Shown here piece by piece: positions 14,971 through 23,977 of a stretch of DNA of 64,000 nucleotides (position 1 is its first letter; the number at the start of each line of letters is the position of its first letter). Made by a program: the position numbers and the translations under genes. The stretch spans positions 1 to 64,000 of the forward strand of contig JBBAVI010000012.1 of NCBI GenBank assembly GCA_040397785.1, read 5' to 3'. Origin of the DNA: M3007 sp040397785 (lineage in GTDB: Bacteria; Bacteroidota; Bacteroidia; Chitinophagales; Saprospiraceae). Under the pieces are notes generated by a model. It did no database searches. It saw nothing but the letters and a program-made list of their open reading frames with translations, and was not told where the DNA came from.

Positions 14971-17900
14971 TTATGCGAGGCGGCGAGACTTCAATGAAAT
15001 TTGTAGGAAAAGTTGGGTACCTGCTCCTGATTTACTTTGAAAATTAAAGATCCCGTTTAGGGCGAGTGCCCGTTTTTTTAAAGTTGACAACCCATTGCCA
15101 TGCGCGGGTGCTTCTATATCAAATCCGACACCATTATCTATAACCTCCAAAGTCAGATTTCGGTCGTCGACTTCAAGTTTTATTTCAATATTCGTCGCTT
15201 TGCTGTATTTAACGGCATTATTAAGGGCTTCTTTAAAAATCAAAAATACATTATGCCGAATTTGTGGATTGAGTTTGAATTGCGCCTGGCCCGCGATCAT
15301 TGTATTAAAATGACACTTAATATTGGATGCATCGCTGGTTTCACCTACCACGACACGCATCCGGTATACCAATTGTTCCAATCGGTCATATTTAGGGTTG
15401 ATCGCCCAAATGATATCGCGGAATGAACCAAGGGTCTTTTGTGCGTTGGTGCCAATCCGGCCTAACAAATAATTCGCCTCTCGGTCCTGAATATTAATCA
15501 TCCTTTTTAAGGATTCGCTAAACATGTGAATCCCGGTTAAAACAGACCCAACTTCGTCATGTAAGTCATCGGCGATTTGTTGGCGCATGGCTTGTATTTT
15601 GTTGTCCTGCCGGCGTCTTAAATAAAACAGTAAAGCCACAGCCCCGACCCCAAATATGAACATTAAAATATAAAAAAGCGGTGACCTAACAAAAGGAGGT
15701 TTTATAACAACGGTAATCACCTTTGACGCGCTACTCAAAACTCCATCTGAATTGTATGCCCGTATATGCAATTGATAAGTACCTTCTTGCGTGCCCAAAA
15801 AACGGGCGAAACCTGGATTGGGTGTTCGAATCCAATTTGTATCCAAGCCATGAATTTGATATTCAAGGTAATTGTTTTCGGGATCCGCATATTCCATCGC
15901 CAAAAAACTGATTTTCAAATTGCGCTTGTCAAATGGTAGCACGATTTTTTGAATATCATTTGGATTAGCATTGCCTGTTATAGCGCAACGCAAGGTAGAA
16001 TCAACTTGTTCGTTGATGAGGATGGCATCCACGAACAGTTTTGCCTTATTTTCAAAAGGTATGGTTGCATTGCTTTTGGTAAGGATCAAGCCTTCCTGGG
16101 CGAGGGTCCATAGTGCAGCGTTATTATCCATGGTAGAACTGCCAATTGCATCCATTGATTCAGAGGCGCCGTCGGCTTTACAGTAAACGCGTACCCGCCC
16201 ATCTTTAAAATAGACCAGCCTTCTATCAACATGCATCCAGATCCCATGCGCCGGATCGATCACCAGATTTGAAACATTTAGGCCGGGCAACCCGTCACTT
16301 TTAGTAAAAAAGCGATAATGCTGGTTTTTTTTATCGATCCGGAGCAAGCCTAAATTGGTGCCAGCCCAAACAAAATTCGCATCCTCGGCCCATGAGGTAA
16401 TATCGGCTTTGAATTGAAGCGGGTTGCCCACATGATTCAAATGCCCCTGGGTGTAGTCAAGGATCAATAACTCTGTCGCATCTTGATAAACGTAAACCCG
16501 GCCATTTTGGTCACGGTAAACATCCGTATAGCTCAGTGAATCAGAAAAACCGGACAGTCGCCAATTCGCATACATACCATTGTCTTGCTTTTTGTACAAA
16601 AAAAGCCCGCTATACGTTCCTGCAAGCAAGGTTTGCGTATCAAGTACCTCCACATCTAAGAATTTTCTTTTCTCCGAGGAATAACCGTCAACCTGCTTAA
16701 AACGATGGTGAAGGATGTCAAAAATATAGATTTCGCCGTAAGTGAGGAGACCAATCGAATGTTGGTCCACCATGCATATTTTTTCAAATGCATTTTTGCC
16801 CGCTGGGGCTTGGAAAGAAGCAACTATTTTTCCAGAACTGTCAAACTTTAAAAGGGATCTGCCTTGAATACCCCATACTTGCCCTTGGGCATCCCGCAGA
16901 AGCGATCCGACCTTATTATTTTCTGCTCGAACAAGAATGTTAAACTTTGTTTTATGCAGATTTACCCACGCAACGCCACTGTAATAATAGCTGATCCAAA
17001 GGGTAGCGTCAGGATCAACGTACAAATGCGAGATAAAGGCATTATTGCTCGAATCCTGCTTCTTTGTCTGAAATCGTTGGATTACTTTATATCGTTGTTC
17101 CGGGTTTAGTTGAATAACCTGTCCAGATCCAGTACCCACGTAAAGCAATCCGTTTGCATCATTTGTGATACTGGTTATTTCTTTTTCCGTAAAAACACAT
17201 TGCGGGGCGGAGGCATGCTGATCCATTAGAAACAGGGCGGAATCGGTTACAACATAAAAACGGCCATTGTTCAAATCCAGGGCATCGAGCAGGATACCCT
17301 TCTTTTTTTGGTTCGGCAATTTGAAATATATGGGTTCGGATGCTTTTGGGGAGGGCAAGACATGCTGCAAGTATCCAACTTGCTCATCCCATTGGAACGC
17401 AAAAAGCGCGGTAACCTGACCCTTGTTTTTGATGGCATAACAGCGATTGGCTGGAACACCCATATCACAAACCTTTTGAAATTCAAATTTACTGGTTGTT
17501 GGGTCAATGTGAAATTTATAAACAGGACTTCCAATACGGTTATCATCTACCATAACCCAAATATTCCCTTCGGAATCCTGTGTTAGGAGCCGGTAATAAC
17601 CTGTTAGCGGTTTGCCCTTTGCATCATGTACCTGGAAATGCGCAAAATTGTCTTTTTTTCGTACATATTGACATAAATAATTGTCGGCAGCAAACCAGAT
17701 ATTACCATCGGAACTTTCCGTGAAATCGCCTATAACGTGTATACCCCGTAAGGCATTTGTATCGCGCTCATTCGGCAAGTAAGTTTTTGTTTGAATACCA
17801 TCAAATCGTGCCAATCCGTGGGGAGAACTGATCCAGACAAGTCCCTTAGAATCCGTAAATACATACCAGTTGAATTCTTGAAGCAAGCCTTTTTGTTGGG

Positions 17901-17994
17901 TCAGTTGGTGAAAATACACATTTTCACGCAACTGACCCTGAGCAGTACTGCTTAGCGCAATCAAGAGTAGCAATAAAGCAGTTGTACTTTTCAT
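14971..17994 (-). CDS. Beta-propeller sensor histidine kinase (NarL/HisKA_3 type)
   Basis: A 1007-residue membrane sensor. After a signal peptide (ending STAQGQ), residues about 25-650 are ligand-sensing propeller blades: DSKGLVWISSPHGLARFDG, DGNIWFAADNYLCQY, DSEGNIWVMVDD, then later VWAGTNLGLLRID and HGIWMHVDRRLVYF. A Y_Y_Y domain follows (LAMEYADPENNYLEYQIHGL). One transmembrane helix, PLFYILMFIFGVGAVALLFY, leads into a HisKA_3 dimerisation domain with the phospho-accepting His near residue 800 in DDLHDEVGS. The HATPase shows FKEALNNAVKYSKA (N-box) and DNGVGFD. There is no receiver or AraC domain, unlike many Bacteroidota hybrid sensors. Its partner regulator is encoded upstream at 18325-18993, with a 96-residue protein between. 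The signal is unknown. Confidence 0.93.
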   Translation of the reverse strand: MKSTTALLLLLIALSSTAQGQLRENVYFHQLTQQKGLLQEFNWYVFTDSKGLVWISSPHGLARFDGIQTKTYLPNERDTNALRGIHVIGDFTESSDGNIWFAADNYLCQYVRKKDNFAHFQVHDAKGKPLTGYYRLLTQDSEGNIWVMVDDNRIGSPVYKFHIDPTTSKFEFQKVCDMGVPANRCYAIKNKGQVTALFAFQWDEQVGYLQHVLPSPKASEPIYFKLPNQKKKGILLDALDLNNGRFYVVTDSALFLMDQHASAPQCVFTEKEITSITNDANGLLYVGTGSGQVIQLNPEQRYKVIQRFQTKKQDSSNNAFISHLYVDPDATLWISYYYSGVAWVNLHKTKFNILVRAENNKVGSLLRDAQGQVWGIQGRSLLKFDSSGKIVASFQAPAGKNAFEKICMVDQHSIGLLTYGEIYIFDILHHRFKQVDGYSSEKRKFLDVEVLDTQTLLAGTYSGLFLYKKQDNGMYANWRLSGFSDSLSYTDVYRDQNGRVYVYQDATELLILDYTQGHLNHVGNPLQFKADITSWAEDANFVWAGTNLGLLRIDKKNQHYRFFTKSDGLPGLNVSNLVIDPAHGIWMHVDRRLVYFKDGRVRVYCKADGASESMDAIGSSTMDNNAALWTLAQEGLILTKSNATIPFENKAKLFVDAILINEQVDSTLRCAITGNANPNDIQKIVLPFDKRNLKISFLAMEYADPENNYLEYQIHGLDTNWIRTPNPGFARFLGTQEGTYQLHIRAYNSDGVLSSASKVITVVIKPPFVRSPLFYILMFIFGVGAVALLFYLRRRQDNKIQAMRQQIADDLHDEVGSVLTGIHMFSESLKRMINIQDREANYLLGRIGTNAQKTLGSFRDIIWAINPKYDRLEQLVYRMRVVVGETSDASNIKCHFNTMIAGQAQFKLNPQIRHNVFLIFKEALNNAVKYSKATNIEIKLEVDDRNLTLEVIDNGVGFDIEAPAHGNGLSTLKKRALALNGIFNFQSKSGAGTQLFLQISLKSRRLA

Positions 17995-18000
17995 GCTTTA

Positions 18001-18291
18001 TTATCCTGCCAAATATTCAGCAATGGTTTGCCCTTTTCCTGGAGGTCTGCGACCGTAAGGAGGATTCGGCAAGGCGATAAGATTGAGCACAGTACCGGTG
18101 CTTGTAACAGCGGCGGCACCATGAAGCGAACCAGTGTCATCAACTTCAATGATGATTTCACGGAGCGCATGGTAGCCGCTTTGGGCTTGTAGTACACCCA
18201 AATCAGAACCAAAAAACTCGGCAGGTGCAACCAGGTCCGAAGGCGTTGGATTGCTGTTCACAATAATTAATTGATCTTTTTGAATTAACAT
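18001..18291 (-). CDS. Small unknown protein between response regulator and kinase
   Basis: A 96-residue protein whose ATG lies 33 nt after the regulator's stop and whose TAA is 6 nt before the kinase ATG, so it must be co-transcribed and probably translationally linked. It starts MLIQKDQLIIVNSNPTPSDL without a signal peptide or membrane segment. It has a middle section (LREIIIEVDDTGSLHGAAAV) and a glycine/proline-rich tail (NPPYGRRPPGKGQTIAEYLA). No family was recognised. The position suggests a modulator or partner of the two-component pair, but that is inference. Base composition and codon use look like the neighbours. Confidence 0.65.
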   Translation of the reverse strand: MLIQKDQLIIVNSNPTPSDLVAPAEFFGSDLGVLQAQSGYHALREIIIEVDDTGSLHGAAAVTSTGTVLNLIALPNPPYGRRPPGKGQTIAEYLAG

Positions 18292-18324
18292 AGGATAGAA
18301 TATTGAAAGGGTGATGATTTCTTG

Positions 18325-18993
18325 CTATTGAACTAATTTATTCCGGATCGCAAAAAGCACGGCTTCGGTTTTGGACCGTACTTGAAGTTTTTCGTAAATA
18401 CTACGGGTATGGCTTCTAACGGTATCAATTGCAATGTGCATGGCTATTGCGATTTCCTTGTATGTTTTTCCTTCACACATCCACTCCAACACTTCCTTTT
18501 CCCGATCACTTAGCTGGTAGGTAGGATTCACAGTGGTCACATTGATCGATTTTCTGAAACTATTCAGCGTTTTTCGCGCTACAAACTCATTGATCGGTGA
18601 TCCACCTCTTGCAACAATTCGAATGGCTGCAACCATTTTATCGGTATCTGAACCTTTCAACAGGTAGCCAGTGGCACCTGCTTTAATCGCTTCAAAAATA
18701 TTGTTGTCGTCATCCAATTGTGACAAAATAACCACTTCGGTTGTTGGATCAACATGCTTGGCTAACAAAGTTGCTTCAATTCCGGTGATTCCAGGCATAT
18801 CTATATCCATTAGAATCACCTGCGGTTTCATCGTTTTTACAATTTGTTCAACGTTCCTTGCATCTGGATAAGTTCCAATTACATGAATATCGTCATAAAA
18901 TTTGAACAAACTTGTAAAACCTTCACGGATATCTGGGCTGTCGTCAAAAATAATAACTTTAATTGGCTGTGACAAGGGGGGTATTGTTTCCAT
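18325..18993 (-). CDS. LuxR/NarL-family response regulator
   Basis: A 222-residue regulator. The receiver domain has acidic residues Asp17/Asp18 (IIFDDSPD), phospho-acceptor Asp63 (VILMDIDMPG), the switch Ser (VVILSQ) and Lys in GYLLKGS. The C-terminal LuxR helix-turn-helix reads LSDREKEVLEWMCEGKTYKE, then DTVRSHTRSIYEKL. It is presumably phosphorylated by the propeller kinase encoded at the end of the same minus-strand unit, and it would bind DNA as a dimer. A clear -7 box was not found upstream, so expression may use a different sigma factor. Targets are unknown. Confidence 0.93.
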   Translation of the reverse strand: METIPPLSQPIKVIIFDDSPDIREGFTSLFKFYDDIHVIGTYPDARNVEQIVKTMKPQVILMDIDMPGITGIEATLLAKHVDPTTEVVILSQLDDDNNIFEAIKAGATGYLLKGSDTDKMVAAIRIVARGGSPINEFVARKTLNSFRKSINVTTVNPTYQLSDREKEVLEWMCEGKTYKEIAIAMHIAIDTVRSHTRSIYEKLQVRSKTEAVLFAIRNKLVQ

Positions 18994-19086
18994 TAAATTA
19001 CTTTTTGCGTAAAGGTCAATTTATTTTTTTTGTTTTTCAATAGCATACTTATGCTACTTATTTAAGTATGTAATATGTGTTAAACT

Positions 19087-20421
19087 TTACTTGCGTTTTG
19101 GTGCCTTTTTGATCGGTTTTTTGTACTTCATATCGCGCAAGTGCTTTGTTTTATTTCCCAAATTTACCTTTTTATTTTTTCCTTTCTTTTCATGGAAGGC
19201 GCCAGCCGGTGGCGCAATGCGTGCAAAGCGTTGAATGTTCTTCCCAACTTCACCGGGCAATTCCTCTGGTGTGAGTTCGTCGGTCAGCGCAACATCCTCG
19301 GGAATGGGCTGCATGGGAATTTCTTTGCGCATCAATTGTTCGATGGCCTCCAGGTTTTCGATTTCAAGCGGAGAAACGAAGGTAATGGACGCGCCAATAC
19401 TGTCTGCACGACCGGTACGACCAATCCGGTGAATATACGTTTGCGCATCATCGGGTGTATCCACATTGATGACATGGGTTACGTCGGTCACGTCCAAGCC
19501 GCGTGCCAGTAAATCGGTAGAGATCAGGCCCCGTATCAGACCTTTGTCAAAAGCACTCACGGCATTCATCCGGAAATTTTGGGATTTATTACCATGGATT
19601 ATGCTAAACTGTTCGGGAAACTTTTCATTCAAGCGCTCATATATGCGATCCGCCATGCGTTTGGTTGCGCCAAATATGAGCACTTTTTTCATGCCTTCAT
19701 CCGTGGTCAATAGATGCTCCAATAAATTCATTTTAGAGAAAAAATTGGGTGCACCATATACTGACTGGTCTATTTTTTCGAGGGGTGTACCTGCGCGCGT
19801 TACCTCCAGGGTTAAAGGACCATTGAAGAACAATTCGATCATTGCATCTACTTCTTCGGTCATGGTTGCCGAAAACATGAGGTTTTGGCGGCGTTTGGGC
19901 AACAAATCAAAAATTGTGGTGAGTTGTGGCCGAAAGCCAAGACTCAAGGTTTCATCTACCTCGTCAATTACCAAATGGCGAATTGATCCTAATAACAATA
20001 CGCGGCTCAAAGCCAGGTCCATCAACCGACCGGGCGTTCCTACAAGAATATCCAAACCTTTTAGTACTTCAATTTTTTGGGTATTAATATTGGTACCGCC
20101 ATATACCCCCAGGGCGCGTACGGTCATATAAGTAGTCAGTTTTTGGATTTCACCCACTAATTGAATTACCAACTCGCGTGTGGGCACAATAATCAAGGCC
20201 CGGGGATCTTTTTGCTGTGAAAAAGTAAGTTGGCGCAGGATAGGCAGGAGGTAAGCAAAGGTTTTTCCGGTACCAGTTTGGGCAATTCCGACTACATCAC
20301 GGCCCGACATAATTACCGGGAATGCTTTTACCTGTATGGGGGTTGGCTGCTCGAAACCCAAGTCTTTCAGGGCATTCAGCAGGGCGGTATTCAAATTCAA
20401 CGCGTCAAAAGAAACTTCCAT
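19087..20421 (-). CDS. DEAD-box RNA helicase with DEVD motif II
   Basis: A 444-residue RNA helicase core with short basic tail. Motifs: Q-motif F-x-QPTPIQ, motif I AQTGTGKT (47-54), Ia PTRELV, Ib TPGRLMD, motif II DEVD at 153-156 instead of DEAD, motif III SAT, and motifs IV-VI ending IHRIGRTGRAD. The C-terminus is lysine-rich (KKGKNKKVNLGNKTK, ending KKAPKRK), as in RhlE-like proteins that work on ribosomal RNA or mRNA decay. The Ala-to-Val change in motif II is tolerated in some family members and the catalytic Asp-Glu pair is intact. A minus-strand -7 box TACCTTTG (20445 to 20438) lies 16 nt before the start codon. Confidence 0.93.
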   Translation of the reverse strand: MEVSFDALNLNTALLNALKDLGFEQPTPIQVKAFPVIMSGRDVVGIAQTGTGKTFAYLLPILRQLTFSQQKDPRALIIVPTRELVIQLVGEIQKLTTYMTVRALGVYGGTNINTQKIEVLKGLDILVGTPGRLMDLALSRVLLLGSIRHLVIDEVDETLSLGFRPQLTTIFDLLPKRRQNLMFSATMTEEVDAMIELFFNGPLTLEVTRAGTPLEKIDQSVYGAPNFFSKMNLLEHLLTTDEGMKKVLIFGATKRMADRIYERLNEKFPEQFSIIHGNKSQNFRMNAVSAFDKGLIRGLISTDLLARGLDVTDVTHVINVDTPDDAQTYIHRIGRTGRADSIGASITFVSPLEIENLEAIEQLMRKEIPMQPIPEDVALTDELTPEELPGEVGKNIQRFARIAPPAGAFHEKKGKNKKVNLGNKTKHLRDMKYKKPIKKAPKRK

Positions 20422-20437
20422 TCCATATAATTTGCCG

Positions 20438-20445
20438 CAAAGGTA
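20438..20445 (-). promoter_or_regulatory. -7 promoter box of the DEAD-box helicase gene
   Basis: TACCTTTG on the minus strand, 16 nt upstream of the start codon. Confidence 0.5.
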
Positions 20446-20495
20446 CGTTAACGGAAGGGTTATCCGAAGCCTTGAAATGGGGAAGCGTTAAATTG

Positions 20496-20531
20496 GGGAG
20501 CAAACCCCTGAATTTCAGCAGGTTTGCTCCC
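20496..20531 (-). terminator. Hairpin after icd
   Basis: GGGAGCAAACC (20496-20506) and GGTTTGCTCCC (20521-20531) form a perfect 11-bp stem immediately downstream of the icd stop (20540). The T-run is weak. Confidence 0.6.
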
Positions 20532-20539
20532 GTTTGGTA

Positions 20540-21805
20540 TTACATATTGGTAATGATTTCTGTTGCGAATTCAGAACATTTCAATTTGGTTGCACCTTTC
20601 ATCAAACGTTCGAAGTCATACGTAACGCGTTTTTTGCGAATGCTGCGTTCCAGTCCTTTTACGATCAATTTAGCTGCTTTGTCCCAACCCATGTATTCGA
20701 ACATCATTACGCCCGAAAGGATCACGGAAGACGGATTTACCACGTCTTTACCGGCGTATTTTGGTGCAGTACCGTGGGTTGCTTCAAAAATAGCATGGCC
20801 TGTGATGTAATTGATGTTGGCGCCCGGTGCAATACCGATACCACCCACTTGTGCAGCCAGGGCATCGGAAATATAGTCGCCATTCAAATTCAAGGTTGCG
20901 ATTACATCATATTCTGCTGGACGCAGGAGGATTTGTTGCAAAAACGCATCAGCGATCACGTCTTTTACGATCATTTTGCCCGCCGCAACGGCTTCGCTCT
21001 GTGCTGCATTCGCCGCATCTTCGCCTTTTTCGGCTTTAATCCGGTCGTAAGCAGCCCAGGTAAATACCTGACCGCCAAATTCGCGTTCAGCCAATTCGTA
21101 GCCCCAGTCTTTGAATTTACCTTCTGTAAATTTCATGATGTTGCCCTTGTGTACGAGGGTCAAGGATTTGCGCTTGTTTTTCAAGGCATCCAACAAGGCC
21201 GCGCGCACCAAACGCTCCGTACCTTCTTTCGAAACAGGTTTGATACCCAAGGAAGAAGTATTCGGGAAGCGGATATTTTTTACACCCAGTTCTGTTTCCA
21301 GGAAGTTTATGAGTTTTTTACACTCCTCGGTACCTGCCAGGTATTCGATGCCCGCATAAATATCTTCCGTGTTTTCACGAAAAATAGTCATATTTACCAA
21401 TTGCGGTTCTTTTACCGGACTTGGTACACCTTTGAAGTATTGAACTGGACGTACGCAGGCATACAAATCCAATTGCTGACGCAAAGCAACGTTTAGCGAG
21501 CGAATACCGCCGCCAACCGGTGTTGTCAAAGGACCTTTGATTGCAACTTTATATTCGTCAATCACTTTCAAAGTTTCGTCTGGCAACCAACTGCCTGTTT
21601 GTTTGAAGGCTTTTTCACCAGCCAACACTTCTTGCCAGAAAATTTTCCGGCTTCCTTTATATGCTTTTTCTACCGCTGCATCTAAAACACGCACGGAAGC
21701 CGCCCAAATATCGGATCCGGTACCATCACCTTCGATAAATGGAATAATGGGGTCATTGGGTACTTTCAATTTACCCTTTTTAATCGTAATACTAGAGCCT
21801 GTCAT
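20540..21805 (-). CDS. icd: NADP-dependent isocitrate dehydrogenase
   Basis: A 421-residue enzyme of the prokaryotic homodimeric class, oxidising isocitrate to 2-oxoglutarate in the TCA cycle. Substrate-binding residues lie in GGGIRSLNVALRQQLDLYAC, whose Ser is the site phosphorylated by AceK in enterobacteria. Metal-binding aspartates sit in DVIADAFLQQIL. HGTAPKYAGKD carries the Lys-Tyr pair that selects NADP over NAD. The ATG at 21803-21805 gives the family N-terminus; an upstream open extension to 21892 was rejected. The gene lies 87 nt after waaA and has its own -7 box (TACTTTTG, reading 21876 to 21869), so it is probably expressed independently. Confidence 0.96.
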   Translation of the reverse strand: MTGSSITIKKGKLKVPNDPIIPFIEGDGTGSDIWAASVRVLDAAVEKAYKGSRKIFWQEVLAGEKAFKQTGSWLPDETLKVIDEYKVAIKGPLTTPVGGGIRSLNVALRQQLDLYACVRPVQYFKGVPSPVKEPQLVNMTIFRENTEDIYAGIEYLAGTEECKKLINFLETELGVKNIRFPNTSSLGIKPVSKEGTERLVRAALLDALKNKRKSLTLVHKGNIMKFTEGKFKDWGYELAEREFGGQVFTWAAYDRIKAEKGEDAANAAQSEAVAAGKMIVKDVIADAFLQQILLRPAEYDVIATLNLNGDYISDALAAQVGGIGIAPGANINYITGHAIFEATHGTAPKYAGKDVVNPSSVILSGVMMFEYMGWDKAAKLIVKGLERSIRKKRVTYDFERLMKGATKLKCSEFATEIITNM

Positions 21806-21868
21806 TGCAAAAAGAAAAGAAGATGTTAATAGAATATGGATGAATGCCCCTTTTGAGGGCAGATTCTG

Positions 21869-21876
21869 CAAAAGTA
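21869..21876 (-). promoter_or_regulatory. -7 promoter box of icd
   Basis: TACTTTTG on the minus strand in the 87-nt gap between waaA and icd. Confidence 0.5.
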
Positions 21877-21892
21877 GAAAGGGAAAGACCAT

Positions 21893-23161
21893 TTATTCGG
21901 CCTTTTGGGCAAGAATTTCTGTCAAAAATGATAATATTTTGAGGGTGGCCCCCTTATTTGCTTCCAACCAGACTTTCACAGCCGCTGAAGCACGGGTATA
22001 TTGTACTGGATCTGCCAAATATTTCAAAATCCGTTCCAAATCATCCTGGTTTTCAATGGTAAAGGCGCCTCCTAATTTTACCAATTGAAGGGCTTCTTCA
22101 AATTTTTTGTGTTTTGGGCCAAAAATAACGGGCAAGCCCCAAGCGGCAGGCTCCAGCACATTATGAATCGCTTTTCCAAACCCACCTCCAATGTAAGCAA
22201 TGTGCCCATATTGGTACAGCCGGTTCAACATGCCGATGTTATCTATAATCAACGTTGAATAAGGCACTAAATCCACCCCATTAGCCTTGCTGTATCGGAT
22301 ACTTTTTGAAAATTGGGCGATTGGCTGTTCCAGCTTTTGAATCGATGCAGGCAACAGGGAATGCGGCGCAATGATTGTTTTAAAGTGTTGAAATTCCCTT
22401 TTTTGAAATACAGGCAAGTACACCTTTTCATCGGCCTCCCATGAACTTCCTACGATCATGATGGGGTATTCAGTGGATGTTTTGAATTGGGCCGCGATCG
22501 GAATGGGTTGAGCATCTTGTACAATTTTCAAGACTCGGTCGATGCGGGTATCGCCCGCAATCGTCACATTACGGAAACCTATTTGGCCTAATAACTGCGC
22601 AGAAGCCTCATTTTGTACAAAAAACTGGGTGAATGCGCCTAACATTTGCCGCCACAAAGATCCATACCATTGAAAAAAGGGCTGTTTGGGTCTAAAAATG
22701 CCGGAAACCAGCAGGGTAGGGGTGCCTTTTTGGTGTAAGGCCAATAAGTAGTTCAGCCAAAACTCATATTTTACAAATACCGCCAATTGGGGTTGCAGGA
22801 TTTCAATAAAATCGCGGGCATTTCGGCGCGTATCGGCGGGTAAATAGCACACGTAATCGGCAAAAGCATAGTTTTTTCTGATTTCATATCCGGAAGGTGA
22901 GAAAAAACTGAGTACGATTTTCCAATGCGGATATTGAGCGCGTATTGCTTCTATAAGTGGACGCCCTTGTTCAAATTCGCCCAAAGAGGCCGCATGGAGC
23001 CAAAAAACGGGTTGACTTCCCCATTGGGCTACTTGTTGTTGCAACAAGGGCCGCCAATTTTTTCTGCCACCCGTCCATTTTTTAGCCTTTTCATTAAAAA
23101 GCCCTAAAAACTGTACTGCAAATACATATAGTCGAATGGCAATTTCGTACCCAATGCGCAT
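21893..23161 (-). CDS. waaA: 3-deoxy-D-manno-octulosonic-acid transferase
   Basis: A 422-residue GT-B enzyme (GT30) that attaches Kdo from CMP-Kdo to lipid A precursor at the cytoplasmic face of the inner membrane. The N-terminal amphipathic segment (MRIGYEIAIRLYVFAVQFL) anchors it. The catalytic base is Glu62 in HAASLGEFEQG. The donor side shows VGSSWEADE, IIAPHSL and YIGGGFGKAIHNVLEPAAWG, diagnostic of WaaA/KdtA. It lies 3 nt downstream of the beta-barrel protein gene, so the two form an operon. Whether one or two Kdo residues are added cannot be judged. Confidence 0.95.
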   Translation of the reverse strand: MRIGYEIAIRLYVFAVQFLGLFNEKAKKWTGGRKNWRPLLQQQVAQWGSQPVFWLHAASLGEFEQGRPLIEAIRAQYPHWKIVLSFFSPSGYEIRKNYAFADYVCYLPADTRRNARDFIEILQPQLAVFVKYEFWLNYLLALHQKGTPTLLVSGIFRPKQPFFQWYGSLWRQMLGAFTQFFVQNEASAQLLGQIGFRNVTIAGDTRIDRVLKIVQDAQPIPIAAQFKTSTEYPIMIVGSSWEADEKVYLPVFQKREFQHFKTIIAPHSLLPASIQKLEQPIAQFSKSIRYSKANGVDLVPYSTLIIDNIGMLNRLYQYGHIAYIGGGFGKAIHNVLEPAAWGLPVIFGPKHKKFEEALQLVKLGGAFTIENQDDLERILKYLADPVQYTRASAAVKVWLEANKGATLKILSFLTEILAQKAE

Positions 23162-23164
23162 GGT

Positions 23165-23929
23165 TTAGTAGTAAATTTCGTCCGATTTGGTCATGTAAAA
23201 GGGTAAAATCCAACTGGCGCGCAAGCCAAACCGCAAATCAAGGCGGCTTTCATCGAGTTTGCGCATTTCGTTAAAGTCCCAGTCGCGCAAGGTATTGGTA
23301 AAACCTTGATTGCATTCAATTCCAATCGTAAAATTCACATGCCTTGTTTTACCCACATGCTGCCAGCCGATAAACTGATTTAAAGCCAAACCTCCACTAA
23401 AACGATCATACCCTTTTTGATAATCACCGGTGATTTGGGTCACCGTACGGGTATCGTCTTGGATTCTGATTTTATGCCGGGTAAATCCGCCACCGACCGT
23501 AATCCGGACGCCAGACCGCTTTTGGCCAATAGAAAAAAGTCGCCCTACATACGCATCCATTCCATAGCCGCGCTGCAAAAGATAAATGGAGGCAGGCGAA
23601 CGGTCGTTGCCAATAATATAACCTTCAGTGAGTTCCAGAATTTCGAGCGGGTTTTCGCGTACATCGTTCCCAAAATAAAATTCGCCCTCTACACCAAACA
23701 GCCAATTTGATTTGCTTATGGATTCTATGCGCCCCCCGATGCTACCATTCAATCCAAATCTTTTGGCCATATCAGCGCCCGGAATATGACCACCCGCAGT
23801 TATGTGGAATAAAATCGCCTTATCTTTGTTGTGCAGTTCCACTACCAGGGGCACTTGTATCTCCTGCGCCATTAGGATACAAGGCAGGAAAAAGTACATA
23901 ACCAAACTGTATAACTGTTTCATAATCAT
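23165..23929 (-). CDS. Probable outer-membrane beta-barrel protein upstream of waaA
   Basis: A 254-residue exported protein with signal peptide (MKQLYSLVMYFFLPCILMAQ; ATG at 23929 or 23923). The mature part has alternating hydrophobic strands and glycines (SIGGRIESISKSNWLFGVEG, VRITVGGGFTRHKI) and ends in an aromatic-rich segment (WILPFYMTKSDEIYY), as expected of a small barrel. No specific family was recognised. It precedes waaA by 3 nt, so a role in LPS-related envelope biology is possible but rests only on position. Confidence 0.7.
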   Translation of the reverse strand: MIMKQLYSLVMYFFLPCILMAQEIQVPLVVELHNKDKAILFHITAGGHIPGADMAKRFGLNGSIGGRIESISKSNWLFGVEGEFYFGNDVRENPLEILELTEGYIIGNDRSPASIYLLQRGYGMDAYVGRLFSIGQKRSGVRITVGGGFTRHKIRIQDDTRTVTQITGDYQKGYDRFSGGLALNQFIGWQHVGKTRHVNFTIGIECNQGFTNTLRDWDFNEMRKLDESRLDLRFGLRASWILPFYMTKSDEIYY

Positions 23930-23977
23930 AACTTTAAAAATTGTTGCTCCAATTGGGCAATCAAAAATTCAGACTTC

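Noticed and set aside
19466..20131. A 221-residue plus-strand frame opposite the helicase gene
   Set aside because: Antisense shadow; Arg/Ser/Pro-rich translation unlike a real protein.
20534..21496. A 320-residue plus-strand frame opposite icd
   Set aside because: It is the antisense shadow of a well-supported icd gene; its translation is rich in Cys, Phe and His with no recognisable domain.
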